64,000 nt of DNA from positions 186,001 to 250,000 of the forward strand of contig NZ_NPFW01000013.1 in NCBI RefSeq assembly GCF_002259405.1, in the 5' to 3' direction. How positions within the stretch are numbered: position 1 is the first letter of the stretch; every line of letters starts with the position of its first letter. The DNA is from Rhodococcus sp. 14-2483-1-2 (GTDB taxonomy: Bacteria; Actinomycetota; Actinomycetes; Mycobacteriales; Mycobacteriaceae). The notes beneath the pieces were generated by a model that worked only from the letters and a program-made list of their open reading frames with translations, made no database searches and was not told the origin of the DNA. Positions 17,638-26,516 of the stretch are shown here, in pieces. The translations under genes and the position numbers were made by a program.

Positions 17638-19773
17638 ATGTCTGACAACATGATTCAGTGGGACCAGGACGCCGACGGTATCGTCGTTCTGACGATGGAC
17701 GACCCCAACCAGGGCGCCAACACGATGAACCAGCTGTACAAGGATTCGATGGGAGCGACCGTCGACCGCCTCGAGGCCGAGGTCGACTCCATCACCGGCG
17801 TCGTGCTCACCTCCGCCAAGAAGACGTTCTTCGCAGGCGGCGATCTGCACACCCTCATCGCCGCTCAGCCCGAGGACGCCCAGCGGGTGTTCGACGAGGT
17901 CCAGGAAGTCAAGAGCCAGCTGCGTCGCATCGAGAAGCTCGGCAAGCCCGTCGTGTCCGCCATCAACGGCGCTGCACTCGGCGGCGGACTCGAGATCGCC
18001 CTCGCGACGCATCACCGCATCGCGGCCGACGTTCCCGGTGTCCAGATCGGTCTGCCCGAGGTCTCGCTGGGACTGCTGCCCGGTGGCGGTGGCGTTGCCC
18101 GCATCACGCGACTCCTCGGCATCCAGACCGGCTTCATGACCGTCCTCGCCCAGGGCACCCGGTTCCGTCCGGCAAAGGCTCTCGAAATCGGTCTCATTCA
18201 CGAATTGGTCGGCAGCATCGACGAATTGGTGCCCACCGCCAAGGCCTGGATCAAGGCCAACCCCGAGGGTGGCGTCGCACCGTGGGACGTCAAGGGCTAC
18301 AAGATCCCCGGCGGCACGCCGTCGAATCCGAAGCTCGCACAGATTCTGCCTGCATTCCCGTCCAACCTGCGCAAGCAGATCAAGGGCGCACCGATGCCGG
18401 CTCCGCGTGCGATTCTCGCCGCCGCCGTCGAAGGTGCGCAGGTCGATTTCGACAACGCGTGCACCATCGAGTCGCGTTACTTCACCGAGTTGGTCACCGG
18501 TCTGGTGTCCAAGAACATGATTCAGGCGTTCTTCTTCGACCTGCAGGCGATCAACGCAGGCAAGTCCCGTCCCGACGGCATCGAGAAGACCACCTTCACC
18601 AAGGTCGCGGTTCTCGGCGCAGGCATGATGGGCGCAGGCATCGCGTACGTGTGCGCCAAGGCCGGAATAGACGTGGTGCTCAAGGACGTTGCCCTCGAGT
18701 CGGCGCAGAAGGGCAAGGCCTACTCCGAGGCCATCGAGGCCAAGGCACTCTCGCGTGGCAAGACCACACAGGAGAAGTCCGACGCTCTGCTCGCGCGTAT
18801 CCACCCGACGGCCGATGCCAAGGACGTCGAGGGCGCCGACCTCGTCATCGAGGCCGTGTTCGAGTCGGAAGAGTTGAAGCAGAAGGTCTTCCAGGAGATC
18901 GAGGACCTCGTCGATCCGACGGCGCTGCTCGGTTCCAACACCTCGACGCTGCCCATCACGAGCCTCGCTCAGGGCATCAAGCGTCAGGAAGACTTCATCG
19001 GAATCCACTTCTTCTCCCCTGTGGACAAGATGCCGCTGGTGGAGATCATTCGTGGCGAGAAGACGTCGGATGCGGCCTTGGCCAAGGCATTCGACCTGGT
19101 TCAGCTCATCAAGAAGACCCCGATCGTCGTCAACGACAGTCGCGGCTTCTTCACCTCGCGGGTCATCGGCACGTTCATCAACGAGGCCATCGCGATGCTG
19201 GGCGAGGGCGTCGAGCCGTCGACCATCGAGCAGGCAGGTCTGCAGGCCGGCTACCCGGCTGCGCCGCTGCAGCTCTCGGACGAGCTCACGCTCAACCTGA
19301 TGCAGAAGATCCGCAAGGAGACCTACGACGCGCTCATCGCCGCGGGTCAGACTCCTCCCGAGGATCCGGCCGGTGCAGTCATCGACAAGATGGTCGACGA
19401 GTTCGAGCGTCCGTCGAAGGCCAAGGGTGCGGGCTTCTACGAGTACGAGGACGGCAAGCGCACCGGACTGTGGCCCGGACTGCGTGATGCGTTCAAGTCG
19501 GGTTCGGCGGACATCCCGTTCGAGGACCTCAAGGAACGCATGCTGTTCATCGAGGCCATCGAGACGCAGAAGTGCTTCGACGAGGGTGTGCTGAACACCA
19601 CCGCCGACGCCAACATCGGCTCGATCTTCGGCATCGGCTTCCCAGCCTGGACCGGAGGCGTGCACCAGTACGTCGTCGGCTACCCGGGAGGTCAGGCCGG
19701 ATTCGTCACTCGTGCAGACGAATTGGCGAAGAAGTACGGCGATCGCTTCCAGGTTCCCGCCTCACTGCGCTAG
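17638..19773 (+). CDS. fadB: Trifunctional-enzyme alpha subunit: enoyl-CoA hydratase/3-hydroxyacyl-CoA dehydrogenase
   Basis: A 711-residue bifunctional protein. The N-terminal crotonase domain (about 1-300) has the oxyanion and acid regions NGAALGGGLEIALATHHR and LPEVSLGLLPGGGG. The NAD-binding domain starts at residue 322 (KVAVLGAGMMGAGIA). The dehydrogenase His is in IGIHFFSPVDKMPLVE. C-terminal helical dehydrogenase domains complete the protein. It hydrates trans-2-enoyl-CoA and oxidises the 3-hydroxyacyl-CoA, handing 3-ketoacyl-CoA to FadA. It is co-transcribed with fadA. A GntR regulator is convergent with it and may control it. Confidence 0.93.
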   Translation: MSDNMIQWDQDADGIVVLTMDDPNQGANTMNQLYKDSMGATVDRLEAEVDSITGVVLTSAKKTFFAGGDLHTLIAAQPEDAQRVFDEVQEVKSQLRRIEKLGKPVVSAINGAALGGGLEIALATHHRIAADVPGVQIGLPEVSLGLLPGGGGVARITRLLGIQTGFMTVLAQGTRFRPAKALEIGLIHELVGSIDELVPTAKAWIKANPEGGVAPWDVKGYKIPGGTPSNPKLAQILPAFPSNLRKQIKGAPMPAPRAILAAAVEGAQVDFDNACTIESRYFTELVTGLVSKNMIQAFFFDLQAINAGKSRPDGIEKTTFTKVAVLGAGMMGAGIAYVCAKAGIDVVLKDVALESAQKGKAYSEAIEAKALSRGKTTQEKSDALLARIHPTADAKDVEGADLVIEAVFESEELKQKVFQEIEDLVDPTALLGSNTSTLPITSLAQGIKRQEDFIGIHFFSPVDKMPLVEIIRGEKTSDAALAKAFDLVQLIKKTPIVVNDSRGFFTSRVIGTFINEAIAMLGEGVEPSTIEQAGLQAGYPAAPLQLSDELTLNLMQKIRKETYDALIAAGQTPPEDPAGAVIDKMVDEFERPSKAKGAGFYEYEDGKRTGLWPGLRDAFKSGSADIPFEDLKERMLFIEAIETQKCFDEGVLNTTADANIGSIFGIGFPAWTGGVHQYVVGYPGGQAGFVTRADELAKKYGDRFQVPASLR

Positions 19774-19791
19774 CACCACTGCCGAAGGCAC

Positions 19792-20454
19792 CTACCCGCG
19801 GTGCGCGATCAACCTCTCGGCGCCGTCTGTGAATTGTTGCTTCATCAATTCGCAGGCGGCGTCGATGTCGTTTCGAACGAGTGCCTCGATGAGTTCCTCG
19901 TGGTTGCGCACTGCCGCGCGGCCCCATTCGCGGTCGGTGGCATAGAGGCGAGTGGGTGTGTAGCGGGTGGCATTGTTGAGAAACCACGCCAGTTTCGCGG
20001 ATTCGGCGAGTCGGTTGAGGACTCGGTGAAACTCGAATTCGCAGTTCTCGACGTCCTCCGGCCTACCGTTCTCGACCGCGATCGACAGCGCAGCGGTGAG
20101 TTCGGCGAGCCGGTCGAGCTCGGTCTCGGTGATCTTCGGCGCGGCGCGGCGAACCAGCTCGACGGCGATGCGCCCCTGCAGCCAGAAGATGTCGACGATG
20201 TCGTTGGGAGTCAGCGGCGAGACCTTGTATCCGCGATGCGGGACGAGTTCGACGATGCCCTCACCCCGCAGCGTCAGCAGTGCCTCGCGTACCGGAGTGA
20301 CGCTCACCCCGAGTTCGGCGGCGGTCTCGTCGAGTCGGATGAAGTCGCCCGGGCTCACTTCGCCGGACATGACGAGGTGCCGGACGTGGTTGGCCACCTC
20401 CTCCGACAGCTGCGGCCGTCGGCGCAGAACCGATGCTCGACGCTTGTCCACCAT
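19792..20454 (-). CDS. GntR/FadR-type regulator (FCD family)
   Basis: A 220-residue GntR-family protein. The N-terminal winged helix covers about residues 10-75 (LRRRPQLSEEVANHVRHLV, ETAAELGVSVTPVREALLTLRGEGIVELVPHRGY). The C-terminal FCD helical effector domain carries probable metal ligands in NCEFEFHRVLNRLAES and the later NHEELIEAL. It is clearly paralogous to the protein at 40439. ATG at 20454 is used here; a TTG at 20466 directly abutting the antiporter stop is possible. It is the last gene of the khtT-antiporter run but faces fadB, so acyl-CoA-responsive control of fatty-acid genes is a guess. Confidence 0.85.
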   Translation of the reverse strand: MVDKRRASVLRRRPQLSEEVANHVRHLVMSGEVSPGDFIRLDETAAELGVSVTPVREALLTLRGEGIVELVPHRGYKVSPLTPNDIVDIFWLQGRIAVELVRRAAPKITETELDRLAELTAALSIAVENGRPEDVENCEFEFHRVLNRLAESAKLAWFLNNATRYTPTRLYATDREWGRAAVRNHEELIEALVRNDIDAACELMKQQFTDGAERLIAHRG

Positions 20455-20466
20455 GGGGAAAGCCAA

Positions 20467-21639
20467 TCACACCGTGGGCTTGGTACGAAGCACGACCTTC
20501 GCGACGGGTTCGACGACGCGGGCGGCAATCGGTCCGAGGATGGCCATCAACAGCACGTAGGCCGTCGCCAGAGCGGTCAGCTCGCCCTCGACGGCTCCGG
20601 CGGCCACAGCCAGCCCGGCGATGACGATGGAGAACTCACCGCGCGCCACCAGCGCGGCACCGGCACGCAGCCGTCCCGGACGACCGATTCCCTGACGGCC
20701 CGCCGCCCACCAGCCCGTCGCGATCTTCGTGGCGGCCGTGGTCACCGCGAGCACGACGGCCCAGCCCAGAACGGGTGGGATCGTCGCGGGATCGGTGGCG
20801 AGCCCGAACACCACGAAGAACATGGCTGCGAACAGGTCGCGTAGCGGTTCGAGGACGCGGGTGGCGTTGTCGGCCGTCGACCCGGAGATAGCGATGCCGA
20901 GCAGGAACGCGCCGACGGCGGCCGAGACCTGCAGTTCCGACGCGATGCCGGCCACCAGCAGGGCCGACCCGAGGACTTTGAGCAGCACGACCTCGCGGTC
21001 GGGACTGTCGACGATCGCGGAGACCAATCTGCCGTACCGGAGCGCGACGACGAGCACGAACGTGATGACCAGCAGTGAGATACCCAGGGCTTCGAGTCCG
21101 CCGAGGAAGCTCACTCCGCTCAGTACCGCGGTGAGAATGGGCAGGTAGACGGCCATCGCGAGGTCCTCGAACACCAGGATGGACAGCACGACGGGCGTTT
21201 CACGGTTGCCGAGCCGGCCCAGATCGGTGAGGACCTTGGCGATGATCCCCGAGGACGAGATGTAGGTGACACCGCCCATCACCAGGGCTCCGATTCCGCC
21301 CCAGCCGAGCAGCAGTGCGACGGCAGCACCAGGAGCGAAGTTCAGGACGATGTCGACCAGTCCGGCCATCCACGATCGGCGCAGTCCGGTGACGAGTTCG
21401 GTGGCGGTGTATTCGAGTCCGAGGAGAAGCAGCAGCAGGATGACGCCGATCTCGCTGGCTATTTCGCTGAACTCGTCGATGCCACCGAGGGTGACGATGC
21501 CGCCGTTGCCGAAGGCGAGGCCACCGAGCAGATAGAACGGGATGGGGGAGACGCCGATTCGACCGGCGAGCCGAGCGAGCAGACCGAGAACGAAGAACAC
21601 TGCGCCCAGCTCGGTGAGGGCGAGCGCGCTCTCGGCCAT
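20467..21639 (-). CDS. CPA2-family K+(Na+)/H+ antiporter
   Basis: A 390-residue membrane protein with about twelve hydrophobic helices of the Na+/H+ exchanger CPA2 (KefB/KhtU) type. The conserved transport core shows LLLLLLGLEYTATEL and SSSGIIAKVLTDLGRLGNRETPVVLSILVFEDLAMAVYLP, with acidic residues in the ion-binding helix. It lacks a C-terminal TrkA domain, which is supplied by the separate upstream protein. This is the split arrangement of B. subtilis KhtT-KhtU. It should export K+ in exchange for protons under alkaline or toxic-electrophile stress. Confidence 0.87.
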   Translation of the reverse strand: MAESALALTELGAVFFVLGLLARLAGRIGVSPIPFYLLGGLAFGNGGIVTLGGIDEFSEIASEIGVILLLLLLGLEYTATELVTGLRRSWMAGLVDIVLNFAPGAAVALLLGWGGIGALVMGGVTYISSSGIIAKVLTDLGRLGNRETPVVLSILVFEDLAMAVYLPILTAVLSGVSFLGGLEALGISLLVITFVLVVALRYGRLVSAIVDSPDREVVLLKVLGSALLVAGIASELQVSAAVGAFLLGIAISGSTADNATRVLEPLRDLFAAMFFVVFGLATDPATIPPVLGWAVVLAVTTAATKIATGWWAAGRQGIGRPGRLRAGAALVARGEFSIVIAGLAVAAGAVEGELTALATAYVLLMAILGPIAARVVEPVAKVVLRTKPTV

Positions 21640-21658
21640 CGCTCAGCCCCGACTGGTC

Positions 21659-22141
21659 TCAGGCATGGCCGAGCAACTTGGCCGCTGCGTCGAGTCCCTC
21701 TGCGGTGCCGACGGCGACCAGCAGGTCACCTGCGGCGAGCGTGAAATCGGGGGTGGGTGACGGTTGTACCTGACCGGCGCGCATGACAGCGACGATCGAT
21801 ACTCCGGTCTTGGTGCGCATCGCGGTGTCGCCGAGTGTGCGGCTGACGAACCGGGAATTGGCGCGAATGGGGAGTTGGCGGGTGTTGATTCCGGGGAGGT
21901 CGCGATGCTCTTCCCCGAGCTGAGCGATGAGTTGCGGCGACCCGAGCAGATTGCCCAGGGCCGCCGCTTCCTCATTGCTCAGCGTGATCGATGCCTGCGT
22001 GGCATCGGGGTCGTCCTTGCGCGAGACGATCAGCTCGTTCGCGCCGTCCTTGCGGGTGATGACGCCTATGCGGCGCCCGGAAGCGAGGGCGAAATCCTTC
22101 CGCACCCCGATCCCGGGCAGCAGGGTCACTTCGACGTTCAT
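21659..22141 (-). CDS. KhtT-like antiporter regulatory subunit (RCK_C domain)
   Basis: A 160-residue cytosolic protein starting MNVEVTLLPGIGVRKDF, typical of KhtT-like subunits. The C-terminal TrkA-C/RCK_C domain (about residues 75-158) includes FVSRTLGDTAMRTKTGVSIVAVMRAG and the glycine-rich AAGDLLVAVGTAEGLD end, which binds nucleotides. It starts 19 bp upstream of the CPA2 antiporter and should gate it. Confidence 0.85.
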   Translation of the reverse strand: MNVEVTLLPGIGVRKDFALASGRRIGVITRKDGANELIVSRKDDPDATQASITLSNEEAAALGNLLGSPQLIAQLGEEHRDLPGINTRQLPIRANSRFVSRTLGDTAMRTKTGVSIVAVMRAGQVQPSPTPDFTLAAGDLLVAVGTAEGLDAAAKLLGHA

Positions 22142-22209
22142 GGCCGAAATGCTAGCCCTGCAGGCAGCGCATTATCGCAGGATCGGGCGTGGAGCCCGAC
22201 CCATCTCGA

Positions 22210-22524
22210 TCAGGATGCGACGGCAGCCAGGAGGGCTTCGCGCTGGTTTGCACCGAGGCCACCGATACGGCGGGTATCGGCGATGGACAGCTGCTCGAGC
22301 AGCTGTGCGGCGCGCACGGAACCAACACCCGGCAGGGCCTTGATCAGGGCGGACACCTTGGTCTTCTTGACGATCTCGTCGTTCTCCGCCTTGGCGAGAA
22401 CGTCAGCGACGCTGAGTTCGCCGGACTTGACGGATGCGAGCAGCTTCGACCGCGCAGTGCGTGCCTCGGCCGCCTTGGCCAGCGCCGCGGTGCGCTGTTC
22501 CGGTGTCAATACTGGTAAAGCCAT
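22210..22524 (-). CDS. Actinobacterial integration host factor (mIHF) paralogue
   Basis: A 104-residue nucleoid protein of the mIHF/sIHF family, which binds and bends DNA without sequence specificity. It has the family's MALPxLTxEQR start, a long N-terminal basic helix and the helix-two-turn-helix segment KVSALIKALPGVGSVRAAQLLEQLSIADTRRIGGLG near residues 55-92. AGGAG precedes the ATG at 22524. The canonical gene in related genomes sits beside gmk and carries a nearly invariant C-terminal half; this one is elsewhere and diverges. It is therefore more probably a second copy. Region 22525-22745 upstream holds no gene. Confidence 0.82.
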   Translation of the reverse strand: MALPVLTPEQRTAALAKAAEARTARSKLLASVKSGELSVADVLAKAENDEIVKKTKVSALIKALPGVGSVRAAQLLEQLSIADTRRIGGLGANQREALLAAVAS

Positions 22525-22745
22525 GGCCTGTTCTCCTCGATTGTGGTGACCCGTCGCTCGTTGACAGGTCTCGACCCTCTTGCATCGTGCCTGGTGGCTC
22601 TTCCAATCTAACCGAACAACACGGGTGTCATTCACGGTCGAACCACCGAACCTTCCCAGCCAGGCTACGTCCTATCCGATTCGTGGTGTGCCCCGACCAG
22701 CACATCGGCCCTCCGAGGCCTGATGTATCGGGTCCGTTCGACGGC

Positions 22746-23216
22746 TCATGCCGGGTCCGCCGATGCCAGCAACCAACGGTCGCCCGAGCGTTCGAGTCCG
22801 ATCAACATCCGGGAGGAATCGGTCCGCCCATCGGGCACCGCGAGATTGGACACCTCCTGATCGAGGAACACCGCAACGACGGCGTGTTCACCGTCGATCT
22901 CGACGATTCCGGCCGTGACTGCGTGACCGGTCGCTCGGCCCTGACCCTGGGTCAACAAGTCGGTCAGGCTCGTCGACACGTCCCGATAGTCGGTGGCGAA
23001 ATCGTCGGTGGACGATGCGATCACACGGTCGAGATTCGTTGTCGGTGTGGCGTAGTCGTAGGTGGAGAGCTCCTCGGTGTACTGCCGTGCCGAGTCCAGC
23101 GCCTCGGTTCGGAGGCCGTCCATCGTCCGGCTGCCTTGATACAGGTAGCCGAGCACGGCGACGCCTGCGACGAGAGCGACGAACAGCACTAGTGCGATAC
23201 CTCGGCGGATGGTCAT
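22746..23216 (-). CDS. Mce-associated membrane protein
   Basis: A 156-residue protein with one N-terminal transmembrane helix (about residues 5-25) and an extracytoplasmic alpha+beta domain with an NTF2-like fold. This is the form of Mce-associated (Mam/Mas) proteins that follow mce operons. TTNLDRVIASSTDDFATDYRD and GIVEIDGEHAVVAVFLDQ are the recognisable parts. Its ATG overlaps the mceF stop, so it is the last gene of the operon. Mce-associated proteins help assemble or stabilise the importer. Confidence 0.82.
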   Translation of the reverse strand: MTIRRGIALVLFVALVAGVAVLGYLYQGSRTMDGLRTEALDSARQYTEELSTYDYATPTTNLDRVIASSTDDFATDYRDVSTSLTDLLTQGQGRATGHAVTAGIVEIDGEHAVVAVFLDQEVSNLAVPDGRTDSSRMLIGLERSGDRWLLASADPA

Positions 23217-24424
23217 TGCTGTACTCCTTCGAGCAGTTTCTTCCAGTAGTCGAGCGCCTCGAGTCCAGTGGGAATCAGCACCGGATCGTCGGCGATCGGT
23301 GGTCCGGTCACGTTGCCGGGACGGGTCGAATCGGTCAGGCCCAGGTCGTTGGGACGGGGTGCGTTCTGTGACCCGCGTTGGGCCAGGTTCTCGCCGGGCG
23401 GGCAGTACAGCGTCAGATTCGGATCGCGCGGAGATTCGTCGCCGACGGCGCGGCGGGGGGTGTCGTACCAGCAGACCGGGCCCTGGGTTGCGACCAGCGT
23501 GAAGTCTCCGCGGTCTCCGTGTACGACGGAGGTGAGTTTGCCGAGCGTGTCGGGCAGGGCGGTGAGCAGCGCCGACAGTGCGGGGGTTCGGTCGCCCAGA
23601 ACTCCGGTCACCGACACCAGATTGGTGAGAAGGGCCCCTGCTGTTCCTCGGGTGTCGTCGAGAAGGTGCTGGGTTCTGGTGAGCATCGCGGGGGACCGGT
23701 CGAGCAGGTAGACCAGTGACGGTTCGTTTCCCACGAGTTGTCCGGTCACATCACGTGTCACAGCCGCGGTGGCCGGGAGCGAGTCCGATGCAGGCGCGAG
23801 TGCGTCGAGCATCGGGAGCCCGGTATCGAGAATGTTGGCCAACGCCGGTGCCTGCGCGTCGAGCATTCGGGTGAGGGTGTCGACGTCGTCGATCACTCGG
23901 CCCAGCGCAGGCCCGGTCCCGTCGAGGGCCGTCCCCATGGTCTGCGTGAGGGAACTCACCGTGGCGGGATCGATCGAGTCGACCAGTGTCGAGATGCTGG
24001 TGATGACCTCGTCGAGTCGGCGAGGCCGATCGGCGTCGTCGACGGTCAAGGTGTCCCCGTCGACGAGATACGGGCCCTCGGCGGTGGTGGGAACGATGTC
24101 GAGTGTCTGAATGCCGAGTGCGTTGCTGTCGGTCACCCGAGCCGGTGAGCCGACGGGAACGGAGGCGTCGGGATCCAACGAGACTGCGATGTCGGCGCCG
24201 AGCCCGTCGGCGGACAGCGCCACGTCGGTGACTCGACCGATCTCGATTCCGCGATAGGTGACGCCCGCGCCCACTCCCAGGTTCGCGGCATCGGTCGTCG
24301 TGGCGGTCACCGTGATCGAACCCTGCAGTGCCGAGGGGCCGAGCGCGTAGACGGTCCCTGCGACGAGTGCCACCACGGACGTGATGGCGAAGAGAATCAG
24401 CTGAACGGTGACGGGCCGCCTCAT
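23213..24424 (-). CDS. mceF: Mce family protein F
   Basis: A 403-residue MCE (MlaD-fold) protein, sixth in the operon. It has an N-terminal membrane helix (about 5-30), the MCE beta-barrel domain at about 35-115 (GAGVTYRGIEIGRVTDVAL), then a long helical region that would build the hydrophobic tunnel across the cell envelope. The C-terminal tail contains several Cys and Pro residues. Four-base overlaps link it to mceE and to the Mce-associated gene. The start at 24424 overlaps the mceE stop; the frame is open further upstream as antisense noise. Confidence 0.88.
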   Translation of the reverse strand: MRRPVTVQLILFAITSVVALVAGTVYALGPSALQGSITVTATTTDAANLGVGAGVTYRGIEIGRVTDVALSADGLGADIAVSLDPDASVPVGSPARVTDSNALGIQTLDIVPTTAEGPYLVDGDTLTVDDADRPRRLDEVITSISTLVDSIDPATVSSLTQTMGTALDGTGPALGRVIDDVDTLTRMLDAQAPALANILDTGLPMLDALAPASDSLPATAAVTRDVTGQLVGNEPSLVYLLDRSPAMLTRTQHLLDDTRGTAGALLTNLVSVTGVLGDRTPALSALLTALPDTLGKLTSVVHGDRGDFTLVATQGPVCWYDTPRRAVGDESPRDPNLTLYCPPGENLAQRGSQNAPRPNDLGLTDSTRPGNVTGPPIADDPVLIPTGLEALDYWKKLLEGVQQ

Positions 24425-25455
24425 CTCGGGCCCCGCAACACCGGTGCCAACAGCTGCCCGAGTGCCGAGGGCACCTCGGCGATGCGCCCACCGGTGGTCA
24501 ACTCGCCCACTGTCTCGGGCAGGTCGAGTGCGCCGTCGAAGGCGAGGTAGTCGCCCCGCACGGCTCCGCTGAAGCCTGCGATGAAGTTGTTCATCTCGTT
24601 CAGAGTCGGGGTTATCGAATCGTTCCATCCCTGAACCGAACTCAGTACGCGGGCGATGTCGTCGACACCGTCCTCTAGTTGCTTCCCGTTGTCCGACAGA
24701 ATGTCTCGAGCCGTCGCGGCCAGCGAGGCGGTGTTGTCGAGCAGGGACGCCAGTCGGTCGCGTTGCTGGACGAGCAACTCGATCGTCGGCGCGGACACGG
24801 CGAGTCCGTCGTCGATGACGGTGCGATTGTCGGCCAGCGCGGCGGAAACGTCGCGTGCGGCCTGCAGTACGCGATCGAATTCGCCGCGCTGCGCGTCGGC
24901 TGCGGCGAGGATGGTGTCGGTGCTGCGCAGCAGCTCCCCGACCTGCGGTCCACGGCCGGAGAATGCCGTGTCGAGCTCGGTGACGATGGTGTCGAGCTGG
25001 CCGATTCCGCTGCCGTTCAGTACCAGACCGAGTGCGGCGAGCGATGATTCGAGTTCGGGCCCGATGTCGGTGTCGGTGATGACGGCACCGTCGGACAGCC
25101 GATCTCCCGACGGCGTCTGCGGTGGATCGAGTCGGATGTACGGATCCCCGAGCGCCGATGCCACCTCGATCGATGCGGTGACATCTGCCGGAACCGCTAC
25201 GGCTCGGGACAGGCTCAGCCCGATCCGAGCCAGACCCCCGTCCGTAGACAGGTCGTGGACCCGGCCGACCAGTTGCTGCCCACTCCGCACCTCGGCGCCG
25301 AGCCGGATGCGGTCGGCTCGCGAGAACTCTGCGGTCACACGGTAATCGGACCCGTCCGCAGACCGGCCGAGTGGAAGTTCGCCCAGACCGACACCGCATC
25401 CGGTGAGTGTGCCGACGAGGACGGCCGACACCGCCAGGGCAGCGGGGCCTCTCAT
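24421..25455 (-). CDS. mceE: Mce family lipoprotein E
   Basis: A 344-residue MCE protein that begins with a lipoprotein signal peptide. The lipobox is LTGC around residues 17-20, so the mature Cys is lipid-anchored as in other MceE/LprK proteins. The MCE domain covers about residues 38-115 (RSGQQLVGRVHDLSTDGG, GDPYIRL). A helical domain follows (FSGRGPQVGELLRSTDTILAAAD). The ATG at 25455 overlaps the mceD stop. It is part of the lipid-importing Mce complex. Confidence 0.9.
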   Translation of the reverse strand: MRGPAALAVSAVLVGTLTGCGVGLGELPLGRSADGSDYRVTAEFSRADRIRLGAEVRSGQQLVGRVHDLSTDGGLARIGLSLSRAVAVPADVTASIEVASALGDPYIRLDPPQTPSGDRLSDGAVITDTDIGPELESSLAALGLVLNGSGIGQLDTIVTELDTAFSGRGPQVGELLRSTDTILAAADAQRGEFDRVLQAARDVSAALADNRTVIDDGLAVSAPTIELLVQQRDRLASLLDNTASLAATARDILSDNGKQLEDGVDDIARVLSSVQGWNDSITPTLNEMNNFIAGFSGAVRGDYLAFDGALDLPETVGELTTGGRIAEVPSALGQLLAPVLRGPR

Positions 25456-26516
25456 CGGCCCTGCGCCAACAGTTGAATGAGGCCCAGTGGATCGGATGCT
25501 CCGATGGGCACCGGTATCGGGTTGGTGAATCCGGCCCCGGTGCAGATGGGCAGAGCCAGGTCGCGGCACAGCGGAACCGTCGAGGCGAACTGGTCGAGAT
25601 CGGTTGAGACGTTCAAACGGATGCGTCCTCGCTGGTCGTCGCCGATTGTTCTGCCGATGTTCTGCATCGCCAACGGCAAGACGTCCATCAGTTCGGCGAA
25701 TTGTGCTTCGTGCGTGGCCAATCGACCGGTCAGGTCGGCGGCGTTGTCGAGTGCGGCGCGTAGGTCGTCGCCCCGGCCGGCGAGCAGACGGTCGAGTTCG
25801 TCGAACATGGACGTCAGTTGGGCGATCGGAGTGCCCACATCGAGGTCCTGAGTGCGGAACTCCTGCCCGAGACGATCGAGCGAGTCCACCACCGATTCCA
25901 CTGCACCGTCCCGTCGGTCGACGGCGGTGATCAGCTGGTTCACGGTCTCGACGAGTGCGCCGATGTTCTCGCTGTTCCCGCCGATCACGGCGGTTGCCTG
26001 CGCGATGTTGCGGATGGCCTCGTTGACCGCCGGTCCTGTTCCGTCGGTGGATTCGGCGAGCTCGGCCGCTGCGGCCCCGAGGTCCGCTCCCTCGGGACCG
26101 ACTGCAGTGGCGATCACGTCAACACTGTCGAGGAGCTGGTCGAAGTTGATGGGCGAGTGGCTGCGCTCGACCGGAATGACGCTGTCACCGAGCTCTTCTC
26201 CGCCCTGATACACCGGTCCGATCTCGACGAATCGGTCGCTGATGACCGACGGATTCATGACGTACGCCTCGGCGTCGGCCGCAATGGCGTCGTCCGAGGT
26301 GATGGACATGACGACGCGCACCGCATTGCCCCGGGGCGTGATGTCGGTGACGGTCCCCACCGGAACTCCGAGAATCCTGACCGGGCTTCCGGGGTGGACG
26401 CCGTTGATGTAGGCGAAATCTGCTGTGACGGTGGTCGAGTGCTCGGAACCGTGGAGAACGAACCAGCCGCCGACCAGAGCAGCCACCGCGATCAGCGCTG
26501 TCGGTCTCTTCTTCAT
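25452..26516 (-). CDS. mceD: Mce family protein D
   Basis: A 354-residue MCE protein with an N-terminal signal-anchor helix and the MCE domain near residues 28-105 (VHPGSPVRILGVPVGTVTDI). The long helical domain contains GPAVNEAIRNIAQATAVIGGN and a Cys-containing end (PLCRDLALPICTG). The ATG at 26516 overlaps the mceC stop in the ATGA pattern used throughout this operon; an ATG two codons earlier is also possible. Confidence 0.88.
   Translation of the reverse strand: MKKRPTALIAVAALVGGWFVLHGSEHSTTVTADFAYINGVHPGSPVRILGVPVGTVTDITPRGNAVRVVMSITSDDAIAADAEAYVMNPSVISDRFVEIGPVYQGGEELGDSVIPVERSHSPINFDQLLDSVDVIATAVGPEGADLGAAAAELAESTDGTGPAVNEAIRNIAQATAVIGGNSENIGALVETVNQLITAVDRRDGAVESVVDSLDRLGQEFRTQDLDVGTPIAQLTSMFDELDRLLAGRGDDLRAALDNAADLTGRLATHEAQFAELMDVLPLAMQNIGRTIGDDQRGRIRLNVSTDLDQFASTVPLCRDLALPICTGAGFTNPIPVPIGASDPLGLIQLLAQGR

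Noticed and set aside
16594-19665. A 1023-codon minus-strand open frame antisense to fadA and fadB
   Set aside because: Both plus-strand genes are unmistakable, and long antisense frames are routine at this GC content. The translation is rich in H, R, D and V with no family resemblance.
24425-25399. Upstream extension of the mceF frame to 25399 (728 codons in total)
   Set aside because: It overlaps mceE in a different frame and is Arg/His-rich. The ATG at 24424 overlaps the mceE stop like every other junction in the operon.
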